A DNA stretch of 64,000 nt. Origin: Cohnella thailandensis (lineage in GTDB: Bacteria; Bacillota; Bacilli; Paenibacillales; Paenibacillaceae). The notes below the pieces were generated by a model, which saw only the letters and a program-made list of their open reading frames with translations, had not been told where the DNA came from and did no database searches. The stretch spans positions 62,001 through 126,000 of the forward strand of contig NZ_JACJVQ010000013.1 of assembly GCF_014212135.1 (NCBI RefSeq), read 5' to 3'. Positions 1 to 8,091 of this stretch are shown in pieces. The number at the start of each line of letters is the position of its first letter. The stretch's first letter is position 1. The position numbers were made by a program, and so were the translations under genes.

Positions 1-806
1 ATCGTGCGCACGCCCGCATAGTTCGCGCCGATGGCCATCGTCACCGCGGCGATCTCGTCTTCCGTCTGCACGACCGTGCCGCCGAACTTCGGCAGCTTCT
101 TGATCAGATACTCCATGACCTCGGACGCCGGCGTGATCGGATAGGCCGACATGAGGCGGCAGCCTGCCGCGAGAGAGCCCAAGCCCATCGCTTCGTTGCC
201 GATCATGAACAGCTTCTGCTTGCCGTCGGCCGGCTCCAGACGGAATTCGTCAAGCGGTCCTCCCGCTTGCTCCAGTACGAATTCCGCTCCGCGTTTGACC
301 GCTTCGACGTTCTTCTCGACGACGGCCGGACCCTTGCGTCCGAATTCCTCTTCCACCGCTTTATTGAATACCTCGAGCGGCAGCCCCAGAAGAGCCCAGG
401 AAGCGCCGGAGGCGACCATGTTCTTCATGAGCGAAGTGCCCAGCTCTTCCGCGATCGCGGTGATCGGAACGGCGAACAGCCGCGCTTCGACGCCTTCGGG
501 AACGGTCGGCGAGAACTTCGCGTCCGCCACGACCACTCCTCCGGGTCTAAGCTCCTTAGCGTTCAGATCGATGCTCTCCTGATCGAATGCGACCAGGATG
601 TCCAGATCGTCCGATATCGCCCGAATGGGCATCGTGCTGATCCGGATCTTGTTATTTGTATGTCCGCCCTTTATACGCGAAGAAAAGTGACGATACCCAT
701 AGAGGTAATAGCCAAGCCGATTAAGCGCGGTCGAGAAAATCCGGTCCGTACTCTCTACCCCTTCCCCTTGCTGGCCGCCAATTTTCCATGACAATTGACT
801 GATCAC
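1..806 (-). CDS. korA: 2-oxoacid:acceptor oxidoreductase alpha subunit (KorA), 3' part outside the window
   Basis: The gene starts in the window and runs off its left edge, so 268 N-terminal residues are visible. The first ~190 residues form the gamma-type domain, opening with GGQQGEGVESTDRIFS and RIKGGHTNN; the pyrimidine-binding alpha domain then begins with a YPITPASEVMEYL block. The family, with a KorB partner, oxidises 2-oxoacids such as 2-oxoglutarate to acyl-CoA and reduces ferredoxin. The start is GTG at 806: the nearby ATG at 813 opens a three-codon frame only, while GAGGAG lies 8 nt before the GTG. A promoter-like element with a weak catabolite-repression-like site lies ~85 bases upstream. 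Substrate preference cannot be read from the sequence. Confidence 0.9.
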   Translation of the reverse strand, partial: MISQLSWKIGGQQGEGVESTDRIFSTALNRLGYYLYGYRHFSSRIKGGHTNNKIRISTMPIRAISDDLDILVAFDQESIDLNAKELRPGGVVVADAKFSPTVPEGVEARLFAVPITAIAEELGTSLMKNMVASGASWALLGLPLEVFNKAVEEEFGRKGPAVVEKNVEAVKRGAEFVLEQAGGPLDEFRLEPADGKQKLFMIGNEAMGLGSLAAGCRLMSAYPITPASEVMEYLIKKLPKFGGTVVQTEDEIAAVTMAIGANYAGVRT

Positions 807-890
807 AGTGTCATCTCCTCTTGAACTCTGCTTCGACAACGGATAAATAAATATTTTAATCGATACTTAAGTTTGTTATCAACCAAATAA

Positions 891-919
891 ATTTTATGAT
901 TCCGTCCCATAAATTGCAA
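891..919 (-). promoter_or_regulatory. Probable sigma-A promoter of korA with overlapping cre-like site
   Basis: On the minus strand TTGCAA (914-919) and TAAAAT (891-896) are 17 bp apart. The -35 box overlaps a sequence (915-928) matching 12 of 14 positions of the CcpA operator consensus. The leader would be ~80 nt. Catabolite control of korA is an inference from this match only. Confidence 0.4.
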
Positions 920-996
920 GCGTTTCGATGGAAAAGCAACGATAGCTCTTTCGCATGAAATCCATGTATTTGCGGTATGAATCAAGCCTGCAATCA

Positions 997-1941
997 TTAC
1001 CTTTTCGGTAGATTGTCGCTCAGATATCGAGTCGCGTTCCCGCTCAAGAATCCGTTTACAAGAGACTCCGGATATCGCTTCAAGAGCGCGTCCGCCAGAT
1101 CGGGATATTGGCCGGGATGGGCTAGTCCGTCTACGTAAAGCTCGATCCCGTCGAAATCGGATCCGAACGCGAGATGGTTCGCTCCGCCTAACCCGCAGAT
1201 ATGCTCGACATGCCTCAGCACGTCGTCGATGCGAGCCACCGGCTCCTTCGTGAGAAAATAAGGGACGAACGTGACTCCGATCAGCCCGTCCGCTTCGATC
1301 AAGGCGCGAAGCTGCTCGTCCGATAGATTCCGCGGATGGTTCAAGATGGCTTTGGCGTTCGAATGGGAGGCGAAGAACGGCTTCGTCGCAAGCTCCTTCA
1401 GCTCCCAGAAGCCTCTCTCGGAGAGATGGGACACATCTATCAAAATGCCCAAACTCTCGCATTCTTTAACAAGCTGCCGGCCCGCCTTCGTCAATCCTCC
1501 GCCGCGGGGCTCCATCGCTCCGTCCGCCGCCCAATTCGCGCGATTCCAGGTCATCCCGAGCAGACGCACGCCAAGGCGGTGAAGAAGCCGCAAGCTCCAC
1601 CATTGCCCTCTTAAACAGTCTACTCCTTCGAGGGATAGCAGGGCTCCCATGGCCCCCGTCCGGCGAGCCTCCTCCAAGTCCGCCGAGCTGCGAATCAGCT
1701 TAACTCCCGGCTCCGTGAGCACCTTAGACCAGAACAGCTCAGCCTGATGAAGCGCGGTCTGAGGCTCCATGGGCTCGTCCTCCGGAACGAAGATAGCGAA
1801 TACCTGCGCGGCTACGCTCCCTTCCTCCAATCTAGCCCGCGTTACATCCAGCTTGCCTTGCCCCTCGGGATGCATGTTCAGCTTCGGATCCTTCTGAAGT
1901 TTATACAACACGTCGCAATGCAAATCCAGCACTCTAGGCAT
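997..1941 (-). CDS. Membrane dipeptidase family protein (peptidase M19)
   Basis: A 314-residue zinc dipeptidase of the renal-dipeptidase family, expected to cleave dipeptides (often with a D-residue) using a binuclear zinc centre. Expected ligands are visible: the HxD pair in DLHCDVL (His8, Asp10), Glu105 in LSLEG, His172 in DVSH and His193 in ASHSN. The upstream ATG at 1962 lacks a ribosome binding site, whereas the ATG at 1941 has GAGG 8 nt before it, so the shorter form is preferred. No signal peptide or membrane segment is seen, so it is probably cytoplasmic. It lies between spoVS and korA, and a large hairpin with a U-run (1984-2054) separates it from spoVS. Physiological substrate unknown. 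Confidence 0.9.
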   Translation of the reverse strand: MPRVLDLHCDVLYKLQKDPKLNMHPEGQGKLDVTRARLEEGSVAAQVFAIFVPEDEPMEPQTALHQAELFWSKVLTEPGVKLIRSSADLEEARRTGAMGALLSLEGVDCLRGQWWSLRLLHRLGVRLLGMTWNRANWAADGAMEPRGGGLTKAGRQLVKECESLGILIDVSHLSERGFWELKELATKPFFASHSNAKAILNHPRNLSDEQLRALIEADGLIGVTFVPYFLTKEPVARIDDVLRHVEHICGLGGANHLAFGSDFDGIELYVDGLAHPGQYPDLADALLKRYPESLVNGFLSGNATRYLSDNLPKR

Positions 1942-1983
1942 TTTTCCATCCTCTTCCTTCATCTTACGGATAAAGTGATCAAC

Positions 1984-2054
1984 AAAAAACCTGTTGCCAT
2001 AGATCCGACCGCAAGGAATCCGTCTTCCTTGGATCGTCTCCTCTAGAACAGGTT
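1984..2054 (-). terminator. Long two-tier hairpin with U-run after spoVS
   Basis: Read on the minus strand, AACCTGTT (2047-2054) pairs with AACAGGTT (1988-1995), which runs straight into a T6 tract. Inside is a second helix (GATCCAAGGAA with TTCCTT...GGATC). It probably terminates the spoVS transcript, but it is larger than an ordinary terminator and ends only ~43 nt before the dipeptidase start, so it could also act as a leader element. Confidence 0.6.
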
Positions 2055-2078
2055 GAAAAAGCAGCGATCTTCATGGAC

Positions 2079-2339
2079 TTAGCGAGGTTCTACGATCAGC
2101 TTGATTGCCGTCCTGTCTTCTCCGTCGATTACGATATCCGTAAAAGCCGGGATGCAAATCAGATCCACTCCGCTAGGAGCGACGAATCCGCGTGCGATTG
2201 CGACCGCCTTGATCGCCTGATTAAGCGCACCTGCACCGATGGCCTGCAATTCCGCGCCTCCGCGTTCGCGTAAGACGCCGGCCAGAGCGCCTGCAACAGA
2301 GTTTGGATTGGACTTTGCGGAAACCTTAAGAACTTCCAT
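2079..2339 (-). CDS. spoVS: Stage V sporulation protein S
   Basis: An 86-residue protein, the usual length of SpoVS, with near-identical family blocks (KVSAKSNPNSVAGALAG, IGAGALNQAIKAVAIARGF). SpoVS is a small Alba-like nucleic-acid-binding protein needed for spore coat assembly and completion of sporulation in B. subtilis. The start at 2339 is chosen because family members begin MEVLKVSAK and AGGAGG sits 9 nt upstream; longer in-frame versions start inside or before this ribosome binding site. A perfect match to the sigma-H promoter consensus lies ~50 bases upstream, agreeing with sigma-H control known in B. subtilis. It follows rny and ymdB, as in related genomes. Confidence 0.97.
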   Translation of the reverse strand: MEVLKVSAKSNPNSVAGALAGVLRERGGAELQAIGAGALNQAIKAVAIARGFVAPSGVDLICIPAFTDIVIDGEDRTAIKLIVEPR

Positions 2340-2386
2340 GACGAGTTCCTCCTCAGGCATCAAAGGATGGGCCCACTAACGGATAC

Positions 2387-2416
2387 ATATTCGGTGGAGA
2401 TGACAATAATTCCTGC
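2387..2416 (-). promoter_or_regulatory. Sigma-H promoter of spoVS
   Basis: On the minus strand GCAGGAATT (2408-2416) fits the -35 consensus RnAGGAwWW at every position, and ACCGAATAT (2387-2395) fits the -10 consensus RnnGAATww at every position, with a 12-bp spacer. It ends ~47 bases before the spoVS start codon. Sigma-H control of spoVS is established in B. subtilis. Confidence 0.8.
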
Positions 2417-2578
2417 TGCTTAAGAACCGCATCGGTCACTAATATGCGAATTATTCAGAATGTTTGCACGAAAGTCCTAAGCGATCCTATGTTCTCCATG
2501 ACCCAAGACCCCCTGAAACGCCAAAACGCGATCGCTTTCGCGTCGCGTTCTGCTTGCTGCCTCAAATAGAGGGATTCG

Positions 2579-3373
2579 TTATTCGGCAATCCAAGTATCC
2601 TCGTCCACTCGGATCTTCTGGATCTTCGTCGCTTTGCCCGTGGTTTCGTCGATCTCCACGCACAGGCCGCTCAGAATCCACTTCGTATCGGCAACCTGGA
2701 ACCTCGTCGGAAGGCCGGTCAGGAATTTATAAAGCACGTTCTCCTTCTCCATTCCGAGAACCCCGTCGCGAGGTCCGGTCATACCGGCATCGGTCAGATA
2801 GGCCGTCCCCCCCGGAAGGATGCGATCGTCGTTCGTTTGGACGTGGGTATGAGTTCCGACGACAAGCGACGCCCGTCCGTCCAAGTGCCAACCCATCGCG
2901 ATCTTCTCGCTCGTCGCTTCCGCATGGAAGTCGACCAGGACGCACTTCGTCTTCTTGCGTACTTCTTCGAGAATCTCGTCCGCCGCGCGGAACGGGCATT
3001 CGGACGGCGGCAGGAAGGTGCGGCCGATCAGATTCACGATCGCCAGCTCCTTGGAGCCTGCCTTGATGTAAGTATAACCTCGTCCGGGCGTTCCGGGAGC
3101 CAGGTTCGCCGGACGAATCATGCGCTTCTCGTCGTCGATGAATTCGAAAATCTCGCGATTGTCCCAAGTATGGTTGCCCATCGTGATGCCGTGGACGCCC
3201 CAATCGAACAAATCTCGCGTGATCGAAGCGTTGATCCCGCGCCCTCCGGCCGCGTTCTCTCCGTTCGCGATAATGATATGCGGCTGGTATTTATCTTTTA
3301 TCCAAGGCAGCAGCCGCTTCACCGCGTCGCGGCCGACATTGCCGACAATATCGCCTATAAATACGACTTTCAT
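2579..3373 (-). CDS. ymdB: YmdB family metallophosphoesterase
   Basis: 264 residues, matching the TIGR00282/YmdB family. B. subtilis YmdB is a 2',3'-cyclic-nucleotide phosphodiesterase that affects biofilm and motility decisions. Metal-binding motifs are intact: the N-terminal GDIVG (Asp8), NGEN near residue 38, GNHTWDN near 66, DFHAEATSEK and the C-terminal GTHTHVQTND. It lies directly downstream of rny, the order found across Bacillales, with a terminator-like hairpin in the 85-base gap, so it may be expressed partly by read-through. No membrane segment; cytoplasmic enzyme. Confidence 0.95.
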   Translation of the reverse strand: MKVVFIGDIVGNVGRDAVKRLLPWIKDKYQPHIIIANGENAAGGRGINASITRDLFDWGVHGITMGNHTWDNREIFEFIDDEKRMIRPANLAPGTPGRGYTYIKAGSKELAIVNLIGRTFLPPSECPFRAADEILEEVRKKTKCVLVDFHAEATSEKIAMGWHLDGRASLVVGTHTHVQTNDDRILPGGTAYLTDAGMTGPRDGVLGMEKENVLYKFLTGLPTRFQVADTKWILSGLCVEIDETTGKATKIQKIRVDEDTWIAE

Positions 3374-3400
3374 CGCTTACTCTCCTCCATTATCGGGTAC

Positions 3401-3444
3401 AAAAGGGAAGAAGTGGCCGCGCTGATTGCCGCAGCCACTTCTTC
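3401..3444 (-). terminator. Terminator-like hairpin between rny and ymdB
   Basis: On the minus strand an 11-bp perfect stem (3407-3417 with 3434-3444, GAAGAAGTGGC type) is followed by CCCTTTTG. It lies just after the rny stop codon and before ymdB, so it probably lowers ymdB expression relative to rny. Confidence 0.75.
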
Positions 3445-3458
3445 ATCCTTCCCGAAAC

Positions 3459-5009
3459 TTACTTGGCGTACTCGACCGCACGCGTCTCGCGAATAACCGT
3501 TACCTTGATATGTCCCGGATAATCGAGTTCTCCCTCGATCTTCTTCGTGATGTCGCGGGCGAGTCGGAACGCTTCCGCGTCGTCGATCTTCTCCGGCTGC
3601 ACCATGACGCGAACCTCGCGTCCGGCCTGGATGGCGTAAGATTTGTCTACACCCTCGAACGATTCGGAGATCTCCTCCAGCTTCTCGAGTCGCTTGATAT
3701 ACGTCTCGAGCGTCTCGCGTCTTGCTCCCGGCCGGGCCGCGCTAAGCGCGTCCGCGGCGCCGACGAGCATCGCGATAACCGAGGTCGCTTCCACGTCGCC
3801 GTGGTGCGAGGCGATACTGTTGATGACAACCGGGTGCTCCTTGTACTTCTTCGCCAATTCGACGCCGATCTCGACATGCGAACCTTCCACTTCGTGGTCG
3901 AGAGCCTTGCCAATGTCATGCAGCAGGCCGGCGCGTTTGGCTAGCGTGACGTCTTCCCCGAGTTCCGCTGCCATCAATCCCGTCAGATAAGCGACTTCCA
4001 TCGAGTGCTTCAGCACGTTCTGTCCGTAGCTCGTCCGGAATTTCAGTCTTCCCAGAATCTTGATCAGGTCCGGGTGCAAGCCATGCACGCCCACTTCGAA
4101 CGTCGCTTGCTCTCCATACTCCCGAATTCTCTCGTCCACTTCCTTGCGCGATTTCTCGACCATCTCTTCGATGCGGGCCGGATGGATGCGTCCATCGGCA
4201 ACCAGCTTCTCGAGAGAGGTGCGGGCAATCTCGCGGCGGATCGGATCGAATCCGGACAGAATAACGGCTTCCGGAGTGTCGTCGATGATAAGATCTATCC
4301 CCGTCAGCGTCTCCAGTGCTCGGATATTCCGTCCTTCGCGACCGATAATGCGTCCCTTCATCTCTTCGTTAGGCAACGATACGACCGAGACGGTCGTCTC
4401 CGCCACGTGATCCGCGGCGCAGCGTTGAATCGCGAGAGAGATGATATCGCGGGCTCGCTTGTCGGCCTCTTCCTTAGCTTGCTGTTCAATATCCTTGATC
4501 AGCTGCGCGGTCTCGTGGCGCACTTCCTGCTCCACCGTCGAGAGGATGAGTTGCTTGGCATCCTCCATCGTCAGGTTCGAGATTCGCTCCAGCTCGCTGA
4601 TTTGTTGCTTATGCAGCGTTTCGATCTGATCTTGGATCTCTTCGACTCGTTTCTCCTTGCTGGCGACTTGCTCCTCCTTACGTTCCAAGGCTTCGATCTT
4701 GCGGTCCAGGGATTCCTCCTTCTGCACCAGCCTTCTCTCTTGGCGTTGGATTTCGTTGCGCCGTTCGCGAATATCGCGTTCGGCTTCATTACGGAGCTTG
4801 TGCACCTCGTCTTTGGCTTCCAGCACCGTCTCCTTGCGAGCGGCATCCGCTTCCTTCTTCGCATTGTCGACGATCTGGCGGGCTGCCTGCTCAGCGCTGG
4901 AAATCTTCGCTTCCGCAATGGATTTGCGTACCGCATAACCGATCCCAAAGAAAAGCGCGCCAACAACGATGACGATCAAGACCCAAATCCAGCTTGGCAT
5001 GGTCTTCAC
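3459..5009 (-). CDS. rny: Ribonuclease Y
   Basis: 516 residues, close to the usual ~520. Residues 6-27 form a single N-terminal membrane segment. A long coiled coil follows (to ~200), then a KH RNA-binding domain ([14 protein letters not shown]) and an HD domain with [10 protein letters not shown] as the metal site. RNase Y is the membrane-bound endonuclease that starts bulk mRNA decay in Firmicutes. The start is ATG at 5009 with a GAGGAGG ribosome binding site. A good sigma-A promoter lies ~165 bases upstream, giving an unusually long leader. Confidence 0.97.
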   Translation of the reverse strand: MKTMPSWIWVLIVIVVGALFFGIGYAVRKSIAEAKISSAEQAARQIVDNAKKEADAARKETVLEAKDEVHKLRNEAERDIRERRNEIQRQERRLVQKEESLDRKIEALERKEEQVASKEKRVEEIQDQIETLHKQQISELERISNLTMEDAKQLILSTVEQEVRHETAQLIKDIEQQAKEEADKRARDIISLAIQRCAADHVAETTVSVVSLPNEEMKGRIIGREGRNIRALETLTGIDLIIDDTPEAVILSGFDPIRREIARTSLEKLVADGRIHPARIEEMVEKSRKEVDERIREYGEQATFEVGVHGLHPDLIKILGRLKFRTSYGQNVLKHSMEVAYLTGLMAAELGEDVTLAKRAGLLHDIGKALDHEVEGSHVEIGVELAKKYKEHPVVINSIASHHGDVEATSVIAMLVGAADALSAARPGARRETLETYIKRLEKLEEISESFEGVDKSYAIQAGREVRVMVQPEKIDDAEAFRLARDITKKIEGELDYPGHIKVTVIRETRAVEYAK

Positions 5010-5173
5010 CTCCTCGTTGCATCACCAAGGCAAACGCTTGGGATACTTATGAAATTGTTGGCCGGTTTCTAAACCGAATTAATCTTGTGTCGGTAAAAAA
5101 GTCGAAAATTCGTGCTCCGAATCGTTTTTTGGAAGGAAAAAGGGTTCGGAAAAAGGATATGGAATACAGCTTC

Positions 5174-5203
5174 ATTGTATCTTTTGTGAAAATGGATTGT
5201 CAA
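5174..5203 (-). promoter_or_regulatory. Sigma-A promoter of rny
   Basis: Minus strand: perfect -35 TTGACA (5198-5203), 18-bp spacer, -10 TACAAT (5174-5179). The predicted leader is ~155 nt and holds a short ATTCG/CGAAT hairpin followed by T-rich sequence and a CGGTTT/AAACCG hairpin, leaving room for post-transcriptional control. The rest of the recX-rny gap (5010-5315) shows no gene. Confidence 0.75.
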
Positions 5204-5315
5204 GCAAAGCAAAACTAGCCGTGCCTTATCCTTCCAGTTCCGTATCTCTTCCTTCTGCAGACCTATTTGACAAGCGTACGGGCTTCGTCAAACAGCTCTT
5301 ACCCGCCCCGGATTC

Positions 5316-6116
5316 CTACAGGTCCTCGTACGAATCTTCGAACGCCGAGTCCAGCTCGCCGCCGTCCTCTTCATCCCAGGAAGAGGCTCTTCCGCGGGCG
5401 TTGTCTTCCTCTTCGAAGTGCCGGGCCGCATGACGAACCGCTTCGACCGCGATCGACGTCGGATATCCTCTGCGCAGCAGCATGCCGAGCAGCTTATGCT
5501 CCCTTTCGCGTCTCCGCTCTCCTTTGACGCTTGGCCACTTCTTAAGCGCGAATTCCATGGCGGCGTTGCGCTCCACGCCGGACTCCAGAGAGGAGATAGC
5601 CGTATCCACGTCCTGCTTCGCCACTCCGCGGCTTCTCAGCTGCTGCCTCACGAGCCTGCTGCCTTTGCGCTGATTCGCCACCTTCTGCTCCGCGAACCTT
5701 GCGGCATAGTTCGCATCGTCGATCAGACGGTGCTTCGCCAACCGGTCGATGCAGCCGGCGATCGCTTCCGCTTCGAAGCCCTTGCGCTTAAGCGCTTGTT
5801 CCAGTTCTTTTCTCGTTCGGGCCTTTCTGTCCAGAAGCAAAAGCGCGGAACGGTACGCCTGCTCCAATTGCTCCGTTCGCTTAAGCCCTTCCCATTCCTC
5901 AAGGGTCAAACGCCTTCCCTTCAGCAGCCTCCAGGACACCATCGTATCCTCATGTACCTGAATAAGCTCGCTCTCTCCGCCATTCTGCGGGACGACGGCG
6001 ATTCGGTACATCGAGGATCTTCGGGCATCGGCTTCGATCCCGACAACGACGGCATGGACGGCGGAAGACTTCTCCCCATTATTCAGGTTGCCCTTCCTCC
6101 CTGCATGCTCATCCAT
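5316..6116 (-). CDS. recX: Regulatory protein RecX
   Basis: RecX modulates RecA filaments. The 266-residue form starting at 6116 is chosen because AGGAGG lies 8 nt upstream of that ATG; a longer in-frame form would overlap the end of recA and has no such site. The middle contains the three-helix RecX repeats (RTRKELEQALKRKGF, RLIDDANYAARF, SRLVRQQLRSRGV). The C-terminus is acidic. It sits 88 bases downstream of recA with a hairpin between them, the arrangement expected for an SOS-induced recA-recX transcript with reduced recX output. Confidence 0.93.
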   Translation of the reverse strand: MDEHAGRKGNLNNGEKSSAVHAVVVGIEADARRSSMYRIAVVPQNGGESELIQVHEDTMVSWRLLKGRRLTLEEWEGLKRTEQLEQAYRSALLLLDRKARTRKELEQALKRKGFEAEAIAGCIDRLAKHRLIDDANYAARFAEQKVANQRKGSRLVRQQLRSRGVAKQDVDTAISSLESGVERNAAMEFALKKWPSVKGERRREREHKLLGMLLRRGYPTSIAVEAVRHAARHFEEEDNARGRASSWDEEDGGELDSAFEDSYEDL

Positions 6117-6164
6117 CCCTAATCCCTCCTGTGCACGATCGGCAACCCGGACGGAATGCACGAA

Positions 6165-6190
6165 GGGCATCCGCCGGTTAGCGGATGCCC
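6165..6190 (-). terminator. Intercistronic hairpin between recA and recX
   Basis: GGGCATCCGC (minus strand, 6181-6190) pairs perfectly with GCGGATGCCC (6165-6174) over a 6-nt loop. There is no real T-run afterwards (TTCGTGC), so it is more likely an attenuating or 3'-protecting hairpin than a full terminator. Confidence 0.5.
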
Positions 6191-6204
6191 CTCTCCCATT
6201 CTTC

Positions 6205-7278
6205 TTAGCCCAGGTCGCCGAACTCGGTATCCTCTTCCTCGTCGTCTTCGGCAGCAAGCGCCGCTCCGGCCGCGACGGATTTGCTGATCGCGTCCGAATT
6301 CAAGGTTTGGTTACGAATCTCCTGCTCGATCTGCAGAGCCAGAGCCGGGTTATCCTTCAGGAACTGCTTGGAGTTCTCGCGGCCTTGACCCAGCCGCTCT
6401 CCGCCGTACGAGAACCAAGCTCCGCTCTTCTGGACGATGTCCAATTCGGTTCCGATATCGATGATGCTGCCCTCGCGCGAGATGCCGGCGCCGTACATGA
6501 TATCGACTTCCGCCTGCTTAAACGGAGGAGCTACCTTGTTCTTCACGACCTTGATGCGGGTCCGGTTGCCGACCACGTCGTTGCCTTGCTTGATGGATTC
6601 GACGCGGCGTACGTCGAGGCGAACGCTCGCGTAGAACTTCAAGGCGCGTCCGCCCGGAGTCGTCTCCGGATTGCCGAACATGACGCCGACCTTCTCGCGA
6701 AGCTGGTTGATGAAGATCGCGATGGCCTTCGACTTGCTGATCGCCCCGGAGAGCTTGCGCATCGCTTGGGACATCAGTCTCGCCTGCAGTCCAACGAAGG
6801 AATCGCCCATGTCGCCTTCGATTTCGGCCTTCGGCACGAGAGCGGCTACGGAGTCGACGACGATGATGTCGACCGCTCCGCTGCGTACGAGAGCTTCGGC
6901 GATCTCGAGGGCTTGTTCGCCGGTATCCGGCTGGCTGAGCAGGAGCTCGTCGATGTTGACGCCCAGGTTGCGGGCATAGATCGGATCCAGCGCATGCTCG
7001 GCGTCGATGAATGCCGCTTGGCCGCCGGCCTTCTGCACTTCCGCGATCGCGTGCAGTGCGACGGTCGTCTTACCGGAAGACTCCGGTCCGTATACTTCGA
7101 TAATACGTCCCCGCGGAAAACCGCCTATCCCCAGGGCAATATCCAACGCAAGCGCTCCGCTTGAGTAGGTTTCTACTTGAAGCTGAGCTTGCTCTCCCAA
7201 TTTCATGATAGAGCCCTTGCCGAATTGCTTCTCAATCTGGCGCAGTGCCATCTCTAATGCGGCGCGACGATCGGACAA
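6205..7278 (-). CDS. recA: Recombinase RecA
   Basis: RecA binds ssDNA, drives strand exchange and triggers LexA self-cleavage. The core is fully conserved: Walker [10 protein letters not shown] near residues 64-72, [19 protein letters not shown] and the loop with [20 protein letters not shown]; the tail is acidic ([11 protein letters not shown]). A TTG start at 7278 gives [12 protein letters not shown], the usual family N-terminus, with AAGGA 8 nt upstream. In-frame GTG codons at 7281 and 7287 are alternatives; the last is too close to the ribosome binding site. Upstream are a sigma-A promoter and a canonical SOS box, so LexA control is expected. Confidence 0.97.
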   Translation of the reverse strand: MSDRRAALEMALRQIEKQFGKGSIMKLGEQAQLQVETYSSGALALDIALGIGGFPRGRIIEVYGPESSGKTTVALHAIAEVQKAGGQAAFIDAEHALDPIYARNLGVNIDELLLSQPDTGEQALEIAEALVRSGAVDIIVVDSVAALVPKAEIEGDMGDSFVGLQARLMSQAMRKLSGAISKSKAIAIFINQLREKVGVMFGNPETTPGGRALKFYASVRLDVRRVESIKQGNDVVGNRTRIKVVKNKVAPPFKQAEVDIMYGAGISREGSIIDIGTELDIVQKSGAWFSYGGERLGQGRENSKQFLKDNPALALQIEQEIRNQTLNSDAISKSVAAGAALAAEDDEEEDTEFGDLG

Positions 7279-7310
7279 CACACCCACATCCTTATCTCTT
7301 TGATAGTTTT

Positions 7311-7339
7311 ATCATACCTTTTTTTGATCCGTTTGCCAA
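7311..7339 (-). promoter_or_regulatory. Sigma-A promoter of recA
   Basis: Minus strand: -35 TTGGCA (7334-7339), 17-bp spacer, -10 TATGAT (7311-7316), giving a short ~25-nt leader. A LexA operator lies 8 bp upstream of the -35 box. Confidence 0.8.
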
Positions 7340-7347
7340 GCATTTTG

Positions 7348-7361
7348 CGAACATTCGTTCG
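7348..7361. promoter_or_regulatory. LexA/DinR SOS box upstream of recA
   Basis: CGAACATTCGTTCG matches the Bacillus SOS box CGAACnnnnGTTCG at every fixed position. It lies just upstream of the recA -35 box, so LexA bound here would block or bend the promoter. Confidence 0.9.
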
Positions 7362-7372
7362 ATTAATCTCTA

Positions 7373-7408
7373 TAAAAAAACCGCAGCAAAGTAATCTTCG
7401 CTACGGTT
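7373..7408 (-). terminator. Terminator upstream of the recA control region
   Basis: Minus strand: AACCGTAGCGAAG pairs with CTTTGCTGCGGTT (7379-7408, one mismatch) around a 4-nt loop and runs into seven T. It stops transcripts coming from the cinA side before the recA promoter. Confidence 0.8.
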
Positions 7409-7637
7409 CTTCCGCAACTTTCTACCTCAATTTATCATATGAGACGAGCGTTGGCAAGACTTTTTTAACGGAATTTGTATGGAATTCGATTGGATTCGAC
7501 ATGTATCGTCATACATTTTCCCCAAAACCCAGTTACTAAGACTCAAAAAGCGGAGAACGTTCGCCCTTCATGTTCCTCCAGCGAGAATCCAAGCGCGATT
7601 GCGGACTAGTCAATCTATTCAATCTGGCCAAATCAAG

Positions 7638-7830
7638 CCGAACTTGCTGAACATGAATTTTCATGTTCATTTAGCGTTTTACGGCCGAATCGAGGTAATG
7701 AACATGAATTTTCACGTATAATTAAACACTTTCGACCGAAACGGCGCGAATAAGCATGAAAAATCATGTACAACGCAGTAAAACGATTATTCAAGTCGTC
7801 ATGTACATGAAATATCATATTTATGAACCG
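7638..7830. repeat. Degenerate ~51-nt repeat array with palindromic CATGAATTTTCATG cores
   Basis: Four related palindromic cores occur at 7652-7665, 7703-7716, 7755-7768 and 7806-7819, 51, 52 and 51 nt apart. The best core is ACATGAA-TT-TTCATGT. The sequence between cores is also partly repeated (TTA..C..TT.CG.CCGAA). Open frames across the array read as repetitive peptides (MNFHVH, MIFHVH) and lack ribosome binding sites, so this is not a gene. The rest of the 800-base recA-cinA spacer holds the recA control region, a terminator and an 8-bp microsatellite. Confidence 0.75.
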
Positions 7831-7937
7831 TTTCTCTGCAACAATTCGAACAAGCTCGTCTATCCAGCCTCCGCTTGTTTGCTCATTGGTTGTTATTGTC
7901 CCAAACATTCGAGCGATGTTGAATGACAGAATCAACG

Positions 7938-7993
7938 ATCCTTCAATCCTTCAATCCTTCAATCCTTCAGTCCACCAATTCTGCAATCCTTCA
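7938..7993. repeat. 8-bp microsatellite (ATCCTTCA)n
   Basis: Seven 8-nt units in one phase: four perfect copies of ATCCTTCA (7938-7969), two degenerate (GTCCACCA, ATTCTGCA) and one more perfect copy (7986-7993). A slippage-prone tract in the cinA-recA spacer, not in a coding region. Confidence 0.85.
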
Positions 7994-8091
7994 AATCCAT
8001 CAACGCCGCATTCACGCGAAAGGACCTCGCCTTCCGCCGCCAAGCGGAAATCGAGATCCTTCTCCTTTGCCTTATTTCAGCCCGTAAAACG

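Noticed and set aside
803..1462. 219-codon minus-strand frame ending at the korA start
   Set aside because: Overlaps the dipeptidase gene in another frame and reads low-likelihood sequence; korA starts at the GTG after its end.
7638..7830. CRISPR array
   Set aside because: Repeats are degenerate and palindromic, spacers partly repeated, and no cas genes are present.
7633..7935. 100-codon minus-strand frame across the repeat array
   Set aside because: It reads the palindromic repeats (MIFHVH-like peptides), lacks a ribosome binding site and spans non-coding repeats.
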